A stretch of 64,000 nucleotides of DNA from Kangiellaceae bacterium (GCA_013373015.1 JABXIQ010000007.1:62001-126000); one strand, 5' to 3'. Shown: positions 46,189-55,447, numbered from the stretch's first letter. Notes: generated from the letters alone by a model not told the origin. A program made the numbers and translations.

Positions 46189-48351
46189 ATGCAAAAGAAT
46201 GCAGTAAAGCGTGAACAAACATCTAACCCAAGAGATCGCTCTCAGCTCTATGGTTTTCTGTTTGGCTTAGTTTCCTTACTGGCCATTAGCGCCTGTGGCG
46301 ATGAAAATGCGCAAAATAAAAACAGGCCTATTGCTCTAAATCCCACAAATCCAACTGTAAGTTACAGTTACCAACTTCATAACGTTGAAATTCAAGACGA
46401 CTACCACTGGCTATCGCAAGACACTGATCCGGAAGTAGCTGATTGGCTCAAGACTCAACAACAATTAACTGATGATTATTTTGCAGACTTCGCACCACCT
46501 AAAATAGAAGAACTCGGCAACCAGATAAGCTATAAACACCCGCAGAAGCATCATTACAAAATATTTTGCCTTAAACACAACCTACTTACAGAGACACAGG
46601 AACTCATTGCATATAATCTTATCGATAAGCAAGAGCAGGTTTTGTATCAAATCAAGAACCGTGCAAACGTCATTATAAGCACTAACCTTCACCCTTCCGG
46701 TCGATATTGGGCGATTCAAGAGCGTCTTATTAATAAACAATATCGTTGGAAAGTTTTTGATATTGCTAATAAAAGATTTATCGGTAAAGTTTTCCCAATA
46801 AATGACCAAGCCACTGCATTTACATGGTTAGGCTCAGAGCCCAAAGCTATTTTTAGCTCGGCCAACTCTGTGCAATATCATAATTTGCAACAAGGCGATG
46901 CTTTTGATTATGAATACATCAAAACAGAACAATTTATTCAACTTGATCAATCACTTAGTGACTGGAACATTTCGGCCCAAATTACTCAAGATAGTAATTA
47001 TTTAATTATTACAGCTACTCATCCTGTAAAGTCAGGGCAAAGAATTTGGGTTGAATATCTATCAATGAACACTACTCCACAAGTTGATAAAAACAATCTG
47101 CAACTCGATAAACGTTTAACACCTTTAGTTAATAAGAGCCTCGCTGACTTTGAGTTTATAGGTAACATCGAGGGAACTTTTTACTTCAAAACAAATCTTG
47201 CAGCACCTCGCAACCGAATCATATCGATTGAATTAAATAAACCATCAAGGCGCTACTGGAAAGAAGTCATAGCTCAAGAAGATGCGGTTCTACTCAATGC
47301 AAAACTCATTAACAAACGATGGTTATTACATTACCTTGAAAATACGCGCAATAAAATTGTATTCAGCTCACTTAATGGATCCAATCAACAACAAATTAAA
47401 ATAAACAATAAAGCGCACTTTGCCAGTATGTTTGCTCGAAGCTATACAGAAGAAACACTTGCAACTGTTGAAACCATTACTCAACCCACTACTACATTTT
47501 CGTTAGAAAACGACACAATCAAGCCCCTTTTAATGACAACACCCAACGATATTAAGAATAACAGTGAGCACAAAAGCGAGGTGGTTTTTTATCGTTCAGA
47601 AGATGGTAGCCGCATTCCATTAACCCTTTTTTCGAAAGCTAATATCAATAAGGATGGCGACAATAAAGTTTTGCTAATAACCCACGAAAGTTTTGGTTCT
47701 ATATTTGAAAACCAGTATCACTTTTTATATCAGCAATGGCTGGAATTAGGTCATATTATAGCTGTAGCACATATTCGTGGAGGCTCAACATATGGACAAC
47801 GCTGGCAGCAAGATGGTCAAGGGCAGCAGCATTCCAAAATGGTTGAAGATATTATCGCAGGTGCCGAATGGTTAATTGATAAGAACTATACCAGTCCGCA
47901 ACACTTAGCACTGTATGGTGAAAATTTTAGCGGCTCTATGTTAGCTCAGTCTGCAATAACAAAACCTGAACTTTTTTCAGTTTTAGTGATAGCAGATAGT
48001 GAGCTTGATTATCTTAACTATTTATCTAATGCCAACTGGCAAAATCAATTTAACCTAGCTAATGATAAGGAGTCCGTTGAGTGGCTCAGAAATAATAGTC
48101 CTTACCATCAATTAACACCTAAACCTTTGCCTGCATTATTGATGATCAATAAAAGCTCTGTAAAAACATCATCAAAAAAATTAATTGCCAAATGGCAAAA
48201 CAATCAAACTATCTCCAGATCCGCTTTGCTATTACATCGCTCTGATGAAACTACACAAGTTGAAGATAATTCTACAGAACCTCAATATGAGCTAGATATC
48301 TCCAGAAAGATAGATTTACAAACGATCTATTTTTTACAACAGCAACTCTAA
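46189..48351 (+). CDS. S9A prolyl-oligopeptidase-like lipoprotein, probably catalytically dead
   Basis: A 720-aa protein: signal peptide with lipobox LAISAC (Cys about 36), the S9 N-terminal motif DDYHWLSQDTDPEVADWLKT (about 68-87, first part), a beta-propeller to about 430 and an alpha/beta-hydrolase domain with LLITHESFGSIFENQYHFLY and HIRGGSTYGQRWQQDG. Where oligopeptidase B has GGSAGG, this protein has GENFSGS: the nucleophile Ser position is Asn579. The Asp of the DSQV motif aligns with Lys655 (INKSSV). The His motif is not recognisable. The fold is kept but the triad is not, so a pseudo-peptidase with binding or scaffold function is likely. Confidence 0.85.
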   Translation: MQKNAVKREQTSNPRDRSQLYGFLFGLVSLLAISACGDENAQNKNRPIALNPTNPTVSYSYQLHNVEIQDDYHWLSQDTDPEVADWLKTQQQLTDDYFADFAPPKIEELGNQISYKHPQKHHYKIFCLKHNLLTETQELIAYNLIDKQEQVLYQIKNRANVIISTNLHPSGRYWAIQERLINKQYRWKVFDIANKRFIGKVFPINDQATAFTWLGSEPKAIFSSANSVQYHNLQQGDAFDYEYIKTEQFIQLDQSLSDWNISAQITQDSNYLIITATHPVKSGQRIWVEYLSMNTTPQVDKNNLQLDKRLTPLVNKSLADFEFIGNIEGTFYFKTNLAAPRNRIISIELNKPSRRYWKEVIAQEDAVLLNAKLINKRWLLHYLENTRNKIVFSSLNGSNQQQIKINNKAHFASMFARSYTEETLATVETITQPTTTFSLENDTIKPLLMTTPNDIKNNSEHKSEVVFYRSEDGSRIPLTLFSKANINKDGDNKVLLITHESFGSIFENQYHFLYQQWLELGHIIAVAHIRGGSTYGQRWQQDGQGQQHSKMVEDIIAGAEWLIDKNYTSPQHLALYGENFSGSMLAQSAITKPELFSVLVIADSELDYLNYLSNANWQNQFNLANDKESVEWLRNNSPYHQLTPKPLPALLMINKSSVKTSSKKLIAKWQNNQTISRSALLLHRSDETTQVEDNSTEPQYELDISRKIDLQTIYFLQQQL

Positions 48352-48380
48352 AAAAAGCCCCGCATGTTGTGAGGCTTTTA
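48351..48380. terminator. bidirectional terminator between convergent genes
   Basis: AAAAGCC (48353-48359) pairs with GGCTTTT (48373-48379), with inner pairing CCGCA/TGTGA and loop TGT. The T-runs on both strands serve the S9 gene (+) and the saccharopine-dehydrogenase-like gene (-). Confidence 0.75.
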
Positions 48381-48442
48381 TCAATAGTGCTTTATCGTTA
48401 CTTTTTTACAGTTACTTTTAAGCGTAATTGCAACTTTAACAA

Positions 48443-49759
48443 TTACTCTAGCTCAGATAAAAATCCATCTTTTACTTCAAACTGCTGCTCTACACAAGAA
48501 ATGCCTTCTTTTTCAAGCTGTTGTAAAATTGGTTGGTATATATCTGCGCTAACAGGCAAGATAACACCTTTACGATCTATTTTTTTATCTGCTATAAGTT
48601 GAGCGGCAATTGCAGCTGGGTAGCCAACCGTTTTTGACATGGCTGTATAGCCACCAACTTCACCTAAAGCTTTTAGGGTCGAAGCAATATAGTATTGGCT
48701 CCCATCGGCACGCTCTAAAGCAAATTTATGTTGCAAAATAACCATGTCTCTCTCATTAGATTGGTACACCAATTTTTGAGTTAACAAGTGGCAAAACGCG
48801 TCTAAAGGATTAGAAAAACATCCCACAAACTGATCAGAAAAGCAACCAATCCACTCTAAGCCCGACCATATATTCCCATCAACATGCTGCGATAATTGCT
48901 CTACTGAAAGGCCATTTATTTTCTCAATATATTGACTCCAAGTTAAGTCAGCACTGTTAGCATCTACAACAGATAGCAATTTTAACTGTTTTGCAGCTTG
49001 AATGATGTCACAGAACCCTGCATAGCGTAATGTACCGCGTAAAATATTGTGGGCTTCGGGAATACCGTATGAGACTTGGTAGCTGGTTGATTCGCGATTG
49101 GGATAGCCCTCTAATGACAAACCAGCAATATCTAAAGGTTTTGCCCAAGCTAACAATTGCGCGGCATCGACTTTTTCAACTTCACCATTTTTTAAGAAAA
49201 CGGCTTCATTGAGTAACGCCATAAGCACCCCTTTTGGTGCCCATGAAAACTTATAACCTAAAGGATTGTCATTATCTTCTGGGGCAGGCAAACCTCCGCA
49301 CCAGGAGACAAAAGTTCTTACCTTTTCACCCTTAGCATGGGCTTGGTCAATGATCTGCATTGCACTGAGATGATCAATACCTGGATCTAATCCAATTTCA
49401 TTTAATATAGTGACGCCTGCTGCTTGAGCTTGCTCGTTTAAGGCTTTCATTTCGGCAGACTCGTAACTTGCAGTAACCATATTTTTTGCTTTTGTGATTG
49501 CGGCTTTAGCAATGGTTGGATGCAACGGCGCTGGTACTAAACTAATAACTAAGTCATGCCCATCAACCAATTGTTCAACTTCTTGCTGATTAGTTACATC
49601 TACTTGTACAGCCTTTGCTTGTTCAAACTTTTGCGCCAACAATTCGGCTTCTTGTAAAATATGGCTCGCAACAGTGACTTGATTATCTTCACGTCGAGTC
49701 AAATACTCAACCAGTGGTTGCGCCACAAAACCCGCTCCAAATACTAAAAACTTGGCCAT
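48443..49759 (-). CDS. saccharopine dehydrogenase-like oxidoreductase
   Basis: A 438-aa homologue of the glutamate-forming saccharopine reductase (Lys9 type): Rossmann start KFLVFGAGFVAQPLVEYLTR (in part), QVDVTNQQEVEQLVDGHDLVISLVP, EIGLDPGIDHLSAMQIID, FVSWCGGLPAPEDNDNPLGYKFSWAPKG (parts of about 150-180) and the C-terminal TVGYPAAIAAQLI. In bacteria such enzymes may act in lysine degradation, but no partner enzyme is next to it. AGGAG seven bases before ATG 49759. It lies downstream of the M14 gene on the same strand with a 34-base gap, likely co-transcribed. Confidence 0.88.
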   Translation of the reverse strand: MAKFLVFGAGFVAQPLVEYLTRREDNQVTVASHILQEAELLAQKFEQAKAVQVDVTNQQEVEQLVDGHDLVISLVPAPLHPTIAKAAITKAKNMVTASYESAEMKALNEQAQAAGVTILNEIGLDPGIDHLSAMQIIDQAHAKGEKVRTFVSWCGGLPAPEDNDNPLGYKFSWAPKGVLMALLNEAVFLKNGEVEKVDAAQLLAWAKPLDIAGLSLEGYPNRESTSYQVSYGIPEAHNILRGTLRYAGFCDIIQAAKQLKLLSVVDANSADLTWSQYIEKINGLSVEQLSQHVDGNIWSGLEWIGCFSDQFVGCFSNPLDAFCHLLTQKLVYQSNERDMVILQHKFALERADGSQYYIASTLKALGEVGGYTAMSKTVGYPAAIAAQLIADKKIDRKGVILPVSADIYQPILQQLEKEGISCVEQQFEVKDGFLSELE

Positions 49760-49793
49760 GATTAACTCCTAAGATTTAAGCAACCTATAGCGA

Positions 49794-50921
49794 CTAACGC
49801 AATTTCTCGATTAATTGATATAGCGGATTGAGCAAAGTTTCACCCAATAAGTAGCTACGTTCAGGAGACCAGCCTGTTTCATCATTCGGTAAATTTGCAT
49901 TATCTTTGAAAGGCATTTCCAGTGTTAACGACAAGCAGTCAAATGTCTCACCTACCCAATTACTGGCAACCGTTAAGTTGGCTTGACCAGGCTCATCCAG
50001 AGGGTAACCGTATTCTGTTTGAAAGTCAGGATTAACTGCTTTTAGAATAGTTCGAAAATCATTTTCCAATGCTGCAATGCGCTCATTGTAGCTTGGGTTA
50101 CCTTCACTTGCAGCAACAAAAATGTAAGGTAAACCTTCATCTCCATGAATATCAATGAAGGCATCCACACCCGTTTCTAACATTTTTTGACGCACAAAAT
50201 AGACTTCGGGGCTTTTCTCAACTGACGGCTCTAGCCATTCGCGGTTTAAGTTGGCGCCTGCAGCATTTGAACGTAAATTCCCACGAATACTACCATCAAC
50301 ATTCATATTCGGAACGATATAAAATACAGCCTCATTCAATAAACTACGAGATAGTGCATCATCTTCATTCAATAATCGTTCAAGTAAACCTTCTGCACAC
50401 CACTCAGCCATTGACTCACCTGGATGTTGTCGGGCAATAATCCAGATTTTCTTTGCTTTTGCTTCATCGCCAATGATCAGAAGGTCAATATCGCGTCCAT
50501 CTACAGTGTGCCCAATAACTTGATGCTGGCAACTATCAGTACACTGAGCACTTTGCACTAAAGCTTGATGACGTTGATAACTATATGGCGCAAAATAGGC
50601 GAACTGGATAGAGCTATAAGCCAATTGATGCTTAAAAAGCAAAGTTTGCTGCTCGGTAAACTCTGTTGGCACTCGAAACCAATGCTCTCCATCATAAGAC
50701 GCAACGACTTGATAACCTTTCCAGCCATCAACATAAGAACATTCTTTGGCATTGATAATTTCAAACTGGTAGTCTTGACCTGCTTGTCCTGTAAGTTTGA
50801 AATGGAACCACTGCTTAAACTCACTGTTAGAATCATTTTTGATCGCTAAGCTAATATTGCTCGGATCAGTAGCATTGATAACTTCAATATTGCCACTATC
50901 AAATTGGCTATTAATATTCAT
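49794..50921 (-). CDS. M14-type cytosolic carboxypeptidase-like metallopeptidase
   Basis: Zinc carboxypeptidase of the cytosolic (CCP/AGBL-like) branch, 375 aa from ATG 50921 (MNINSQFDSG), preceded by GAGG. The upstream in-frame extension is just the translated terminator of the next gene and is rejected. The N-terminal beta-sandwich (about 1-125) is followed by the catalytic domain: zinc motif ARQHPGESMAEW (H, E), NMNVDGSIRGNLRSNAAGANLNREW (substrate Asn/Arg, in part), IHGDEG (third zinc His) and LTLEMPFKD (catalytic Glu). No signal peptide. Substrate unknown; eukaryotic relatives remove glutamates from protein tails. Confidence 0.9.
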   Translation of the reverse strand: MNINSQFDSGNIEVINATDPSNISLAIKNDSNSEFKQWFHFKLTGQAGQDYQFEIINAKECSYVDGWKGYQVVASYDGEHWFRVPTEFTEQQTLLFKHQLAYSSIQFAYFAPYSYQRHQALVQSAQCTDSCQHQVIGHTVDGRDIDLLIIGDEAKAKKIWIIARQHPGESMAEWCAEGLLERLLNEDDALSRSLLNEAVFYIVPNMNVDGSIRGNLRSNAAGANLNREWLEPSVEKSPEVYFVRQKMLETGVDAFIDIHGDEGLPYIFVAASEGNPSYNERIAALENDFRTILKAVNPDFQTEYGYPLDEPGQANLTVASNWVGETFDCLSLTLEMPFKDNANLPNDETGWSPERSYLLGETLLNPLYQLIEKLR

Positions 50922-50938
50922 ACAACCTCGACATACTG

Positions 50939-50969
50939 AAAAAAATAAAGGGCCCAAAGGCCCCTTATT
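50939..50969 (-). terminator. terminator of the TonB-C fusion gene
   Basis: Eleven-base arms (50944-50954 and 50959-50969), GC-rich inner half, loop of four, then about seven T on the minus strand. It sits 22 bases after the stop and directly in front of the M14 start. Confidence 0.88.
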
Positions 50970-50990
50970 CACTTGTGATAATAACTGATT

Positions 50991-52265
50991 TTACATCTGT
51001 GGCGCTGGAATTGAAACCGTAAAGTTAGCTTTGAAGGTATCTTCTGGCAAATCTTTAGGCATCGCAGGGTACGGCGCTGCATCAAATAGCGCCTGACTGA
51101 CCGCATCATCAAGGATTTTCTCTCCTGACCCACTCGTCACTGCACCACCTACAAGCTCGCCATCACGATCCACTTCAAGGGAAACAGAAACGTCACCATG
51201 AGTACGTCCTTGGCGAGGTCTTAACGCTCCACCTTTTGCATATTTACGAATAATTTCTTTTAACGGATAAGCAAAAGACTGAACATATTTTGAACGAATA
51301 GCGTTGGTATATTGACTACGCATTGAATTCAACTCCGCTTCCGTTGGACCCGCTGGCACTTGCTCAACTACAGGTTGTTGCACCACCTGTGCTGGCGGCT
51401 GTTGCTGTTCAGCGGCTTGCTGTTGAGCTCTTTCATTGGCTTCTTGTTGACGACGTAAATCATCTTGTCGTTGTTGCTCAAGACGTAACTGCTCTTGAGC
51501 AGCAGCATCGGCTGCTTGCTGTTCTGCCAATTTCTTAGCTTCCTCTGCTTTACGCTCTTCTTCTAAACGTTTTTCTTCCTCTTCTTTTTTCTTACGTTCT
51601 TCTTCTGCAGCAGCTTCTTGTGCAGCGCTATCAAATACCGCAACTCGAGCAGCTGATGGATTAATTGAAGAGAATTTAGCCAATAAATCAGAATACTGAA
51701 CAGCTGGCTGACTACCCAACATGGCATCCTTAAACTCTTGTGTTGGCGGGCGATCACCTAACCAAGTATTCAATACCAAAGGAAAAACCGCGCCGTCTAC
51801 CACGCCAACCTCGGAACCATTGATAGACACTACTGTTCCTTTAGCCGGAACGAGATCAATATCTATCACATCACTGGCTTGCAAGTTTTGCGCCATTAAG
51901 GTTGCAAAATTACGCACACCCTTAGCAATTTTTAATACGTCTTGTCCGTTATTGTTATTTTTAATACGCTCAATCCAAAAACGCTTCAAACGTACGCCAG
52001 ACAAAGAATCTGCTAATACTTTAAGCTGCATACGTTTAGCACCAGATGCGTTTTGAGCAGCATCAGCATCCGTTACCTTGCTCGGTAAATATAAACCCGC
52101 AAGAAACCATTCTTTACGCAATTCACTATGAACAGAAATACCATTGAGCTGCAAATTGCTGCCCGCTACGTTAACTTGTTCAGCCGCTACAGCACTCTGT
52201 GAAACCAGTGTGATCGCAGTAATACTGATCAAGCTAAGAAGTGAAATAAGTGCTTTTTTCATCAT
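50991..52265 (-). CDS. chalcone-isomerase-like domain fused to a TonB C-terminal domain
   Basis: A 424-aa protein in three parts. After a signal peptide (LISLLSLISITAITLVSQSA, cut near AVAA), residues about 28-195 form a chalcone-isomerase-like lipid-binding domain (LQLNGISVHSELRKEWFLAGLYLPS, MQLKVLADSLSGVRLKRFW, PPTQEFKDAMLG). About 215-300 is a long Ala/Glu/Gln/Arg coiled coil like that of TolA. About 315-424 is a TonB-C domain (YVQSFAYPLKEIIRKYAKGG, DVSVSLEVDRDGELVGGAVT, FKANFTVSIP). It lacks the usual N-terminal TonB membrane anchor and no exbB/exbD lies nearby, so it is unlikely to be an ordinary TonB. No clear ribosome site; ATG 52265 or 52262. Confidence 0.85.
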   Translation of the reverse strand: MMKKALISLLSLISITAITLVSQSAVAAEQVNVAGSNLQLNGISVHSELRKEWFLAGLYLPSKVTDADAAQNASGAKRMQLKVLADSLSGVRLKRFWIERIKNNNNGQDVLKIAKGVRNFATLMAQNLQASDVIDIDLVPAKGTVVSINGSEVGVVDGAVFPLVLNTWLGDRPPTQEFKDAMLGSQPAVQYSDLLAKFSSINPSAARVAVFDSAAQEAAAEEERKKKEEEEKRLEEERKAEEAKKLAEQQAADAAAQEQLRLEQQRQDDLRRQQEANERAQQQAAEQQQPPAQVVQQPVVEQVPAGPTEAELNSMRSQYTNAIRSKYVQSFAYPLKEIIRKYAKGGALRPRQGRTHGDVSVSLEVDRDGELVGGAVTSGSGEKILDDAVSQALFDAAPYPAMPKDLPEDTFKANFTVSIPAPQM

Positions 52266-52592
52266 AAATTAGTACCGCTCAAGTATTGCTAGAAAAAGGA
52301 AGTGCCTGATTTTAAGTCGCAGGCTCTGTCAACATTTCAAATATTGTCAGATTATGTCAAAAATTATGACACAGTTCATATTGTAAGAGAAATACAGTTA
52401 ATTGCAAGAAGCAAGTTGTTAAGATAACTCTTTGAATTATAAGTATTTTACATATCCTTTACTGAATGATGAATGAATATCATACTTATAGTGATAGGAT
52501 AGAACTTGAGATAATTACTCTAAATCATTGACCTTGTTGAAGAAATAAGGCAATTTATCTGCCAATACTAGAACTTAACGACAAAAATTACG
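52266..52592. promoter_or_regulatory. divergent promoter region with TGTCA repeats
   Basis: This 327-base gap between the TonB-C fusion gene and rstA has no gene. TGTCA occurs at 52327, 52345 and 52355, and the inverse TGACA at 52367. The last two form TGTCA-N7-TGACA. The site could bind RstA or another regulator; the assignment is inferred from position. Confidence 0.45.
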
Positions 52593-53282
52593 ATGTCTCA
52601 AACAATTTTACTCGTCGAAGATGATGAAAAATTAGCCGCTTTAGTGGCCGATTTTTTGCACAGCAATGATTATCAAGTGCAAATCGAAAGCAATGGCAGC
52701 AAAGCAATAGATCTGATCATTGAAACCCAACCCCGCGCAGTCATTTTAGATGTTATGCTACCAGGAGCTGATGGGTTGTCAGTTTGTCGAACAGTTCGCC
52801 CTCATTATCATGGACCTATATTAATGTTAACCGCAATGAGCGATGATATTGATGAAGTTGCAGGACTTGAAACAGGTGCAGATGATTATTTGGCCAAACC
52901 GGTAAAATCGCGAGTATTGTTAGCTCATCTGCGCGCTTTATTGCGTCGTGTCGAAATTAATGATGTGGACGAACAAAATGGCGATTATATCCATGCCGGC
53001 AAGGTCAAAATCAATCCACAGAATCGTACCGTTATGTGTGGAGAGCAAATAATTCATCTTACAACTGCCGAATATAATTTATTATGGTTATTAGCTGAGC
53101 GCTCAGGTGAAGTGGTTAGCCGAGAAGAACTCCATCAAAAAACCTTTAGATTAGAATATGATGGAACGGATCGTAGTATTGATTTGCGAATTTCTCGATT
53201 ACGCAAAAAACTAGGAGATGACCCAAAGTTGCCATACATCATTAAAACAATTCGTGGTGAAGGTTACTTATTGACCAAATGA
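52593..53282 (+). CDS. rstA: OmpR-family response regulator RstA
   Basis: A 229-aa response regulator: receiver domain with acidic pocket LLVEDDEKLAALVADFL, phospho-Asp in VILDVMLPGADGL (about 55), the Lys of DDYLAKPVKSR, then a winged-helix DNA-binding domain (EYNLLWLLAERSGEVVSREEL, TDRSIDLRISRLRKKLGD, IKTIRGEGYLL). The sequence is closest to RstA. Its stop overlaps the sensor kinase start by four bases. No clear ribosome site precedes ATG 52593. Confidence 0.92.
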   Translation: MSQTILLVEDDEKLAALVADFLHSNDYQVQIESNGSKAIDLIIETQPRAVILDVMLPGADGLSVCRTVRPHYHGPILMLTAMSDDIDEVAGLETGADDYLAKPVKSRVLLAHLRALLRRVEINDVDEQNGDYIHAGKVKINPQNRTVMCGEQIIHLTTAEYNLLWLLAERSGEVVSREELHQKTFRLEYDGTDRSIDLRISRLRKKLGDDPKLPYIIKTIRGEGYLLTK

Positions 53283-54661
53283 TCAAGAAAATTCTTTTAC
53301 CCATAATCCTTCTGATTGTCGCAAACTTATGCGCTTTCATGGTGCTCTATTACGTCTATTTTCCATGGATGGCCAGCATTGATAGCGAAGAGGTAAAAGA
53401 AGAAATTTTGACCGATGTCCGTGAGTTAAATTTCAGATTATCAGTCTTAGATTACAATCACTCACCACAAACCATAGCTCGCGCTGAATATGAGTTAGAG
53501 ACAGATATAACCAACGAAACTTTCGATCAATTGTTGCTCGACAAAGACTCAAAAAAAGAGCTCAAAGAAAATCGCTATCTCGTTTATATGGACGGCGATA
53601 ATGGTCCAACAGGCCACGTTATTCTTAATGATAATCAAACCGTTTTAACACTGGGTCCCTACCCTGCCGACTATAATGATATTATGGTTAAAGACTGGTT
53701 TGTTTACGCTTTTATTTTACTGCTAGCCAACGGTGCAATTGTCATTTCATTGTATCAATATATGCAACGCAGCCTCCGTCCCGCAACTTTTGCTTTGGAT
53801 AAAGTGAGTTTTGAAGGCTTGTCACTCGAACGACAAGAGGTTTCTGTTGAAGATCTATCCAGTAATGTACCAAAACTTATTGAACACATTAATAAGCTCA
53901 GCAAAGAACATCGTCAAAGTTTATACAATCAGCGCGATCTAATGCATGCAGTAGCTCATGAATTTCGCAGTCCAATGGCTCGCATGAGTTTTGCACTAGA
54001 TCTATTTAATGAGAACACCACCGAATCGCGCCGCGAAAAACTAAAACAAGATATGCACGATGCACTTGATGAACTCGATTCTTTAGTTCGTGAAGTGTTA
54101 GGTTATTCCCGACTCAAAGATGGTCAACATCCTTTGCAGCTTGAATATTTCAATATAAAAGATGTAGCTGATGAAGTTTGTGCAAAAGTCAAAGCGATCC
54201 ATGTCGATAAACAATTCTTAATCTACAGCCAGCCCAGCAAAGGTCTAGAAATTTTTGCTGATCGCAACCTAATTGAGCGTGCACTGATTAACTTAGTGCG
54301 TAATGCAGCACGTTTTTCTATTTCAACAGTACAAATCAGTTTGAATAAATATAGTGACAGTCTAGATATTAAAGTTGAAGATGATGGTCCAGGAATCCCT
54401 CCCGGCAAGCGTGAGCGTATTTTCGAACCATTCACCCGCTTAGACTTTAGTCGTAATCGTGATTCAGGCGGAGCAGGTTTAGGATTAGCTATCGTCAAAG
54501 GAATTGTTAATCGTCACAATGGCAAAATATGGGCTGAAGATAGTCGCTTACTCAATGGGGCTTTATTTACTATCCATATTCCGATTGCGCAAGCCGAGTC
54601 TTTAGCTGAAGAAAAAATCAGCGATAAAGTAAGTGATGAAGAGGATTTGCACTTAAGCTAA
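53279..54661 (+). CDS. rstB: sensor histidine kinase RstB
   Basis: A 460-aa inner-membrane kinase: TM1 (KILLPIILLIVANLCAFMVL), periplasmic sensor (about 30-140), TM2 (WFVYAFILLLANGAIVISLY), HAMP-like linker, dimerisation domain with H box DLMHAVAHEFRSPMARMSF (His about 226), N box NLVRNAARFS, G1 DDGPGIPPGKRERIFEPF and G2 GGAGLGLAIVKGI. Partner of RstA; stimulus unknown. Convergent with the MBL gene, overlapping it by nine bases at the 3' ends. Confidence 0.92.
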   Translation: MIKKILLPIILLIVANLCAFMVLYYVYFPWMASIDSEEVKEEILTDVRELNFRLSVLDYNHSPQTIARAEYELETDITNETFDQLLLDKDSKKELKENRYLVYMDGDNGPTGHVILNDNQTVLTLGPYPADYNDIMVKDWFVYAFILLLANGAIVISLYQYMQRSLRPATFALDKVSFEGLSLERQEVSVEDLSSNVPKLIEHINKLSKEHRQSLYNQRDLMHAVAHEFRSPMARMSFALDLFNENTTESRREKLKQDMHDALDELDSLVREVLGYSRLKDGQHPLQLEYFNIKDVADEVCAKVKAIHVDKQFLIYSQPSKGLEIFADRNLIERALINLVRNAARFSISTVQISLNKYSDSLDIKVEDDGPGIPPGKRERIFEPFTRLDFSRNRDSGGAGLGLAIVKGIVNRHNGKIWAEDSRLLNGALFTIHIPIAQAESLAEEKISDKVSDEEDLHLS

Positions 54662-55447
54662 TCGATGCCAATCAAAGCCTTGATTTTGATCAGCAATTTT
54701 GACACTTTCTAATTGCCAACCCAGTGCTTTTGATAATTGTTGACGTACAATATCAGGGCAATTATTCTTTTCGCTAAGATGAGTAGCAATCACAAACTGT
54801 AATTGTTCACAGTTTAATTTATTAATTATTTCAATAGCTTGCCGATTACTTAAGTGACCATAACTACTTGCTACTCGCTGCTTAAGGCGCTCAGGATAAG
54901 CCCCATTCCACAACATATCTTCATCATGATTACATTCTAACAACAAAGCATGACACTGTTGTAAATGTTCAACTAACTCAATTGTGTATGATCCTAGGTC
55001 AGTGAGGATGGCCAGTTTTTTTTGTTGATATTCAAACATAAACTGACAAGGTTCACGTGCATCGTGCGGAACCGATAAAGGAGTTATCGATAAACTTGCG
55101 ACATCAAAAGGCTCAAAACCATGAATGATATGTTTATATTCAATATTACCCAATTTCTGAGACATTAAAGTTCCGCGCGTCCCCCAAACAGGAATGCGAA
55201 ACTTACGACTGACAGGCCCTACTCCACCAATATGGTCTTGATGTTCATGAGTTACTAATATTGCATCAAGCTGCTCAGGTTCAATCCCAAACCTTTGTAT
55301 GCGTTTTGAAAACTCTTTAACGGTAAAGCCACAATCCACCATGACTGTGACTTCCCCATTTGAAACGAGTGTGGCGTTTCCTTTGCTTCCCGAACCTAAA
55401 GATGCAACTTTTAACCCAGTTGCATCGATGCTTTTATCGGTTAGCAC
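54653..55447 (-). CDS. MBL-fold metal-dependent hydrolase
   Basis: Metallo-beta-lactamase-fold protein similar to the YycJ/WalJ group (predicted 5'-exonuclease or hydrolase). Motifs: VASLGSGSKGNATLVS, MVDCGFTVKEF, VTHEHQDHIGGVGPVS (HxHxDH, about residues 63-68), LLLECNHDEDML, HLSNRQAIEI and ATHLSEKNN. GTG 55447 (VLTDKSIDATG) gives 264 aa and a 14-base overlap with bamC; an ATG farther upstream would add a non-conserved stretch inside bamC. It follows bamC on the same strand and meets rstB at its 3' end. Confidence 0.88.
   Translation of the reverse strand: MLTDKSIDATGLKVASLGSGSKGNATLVSNGEVTVMVDCGFTVKEFSKRIQRFGIEPEQLDAILVTHEHQDHIGGVGPVSRKFRIPVWGTRGTLMSQKLGNIEYKHIIHGFEPFDVASLSITPLSVPHDAREPCQFMFEYQQKKLAILTDLGSYTIELVEHLQQCHALLLECNHDEDMLWNGAYPERLKQRVASSYGHLSNRQAIEIINKLNCEQLQFVIATHLSEKNNCPDIVRQQLSKALGWQLESVKIADQNQGFDWHRLA

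Noticed and set aside
50922-50972. N-terminal extension of the M14 carboxypeptidase (MNKGPLGPLFF...)
   Set aside because: It is the translated stem of the terminator at 50939-50969; a GAGG site precedes ATG 50921.
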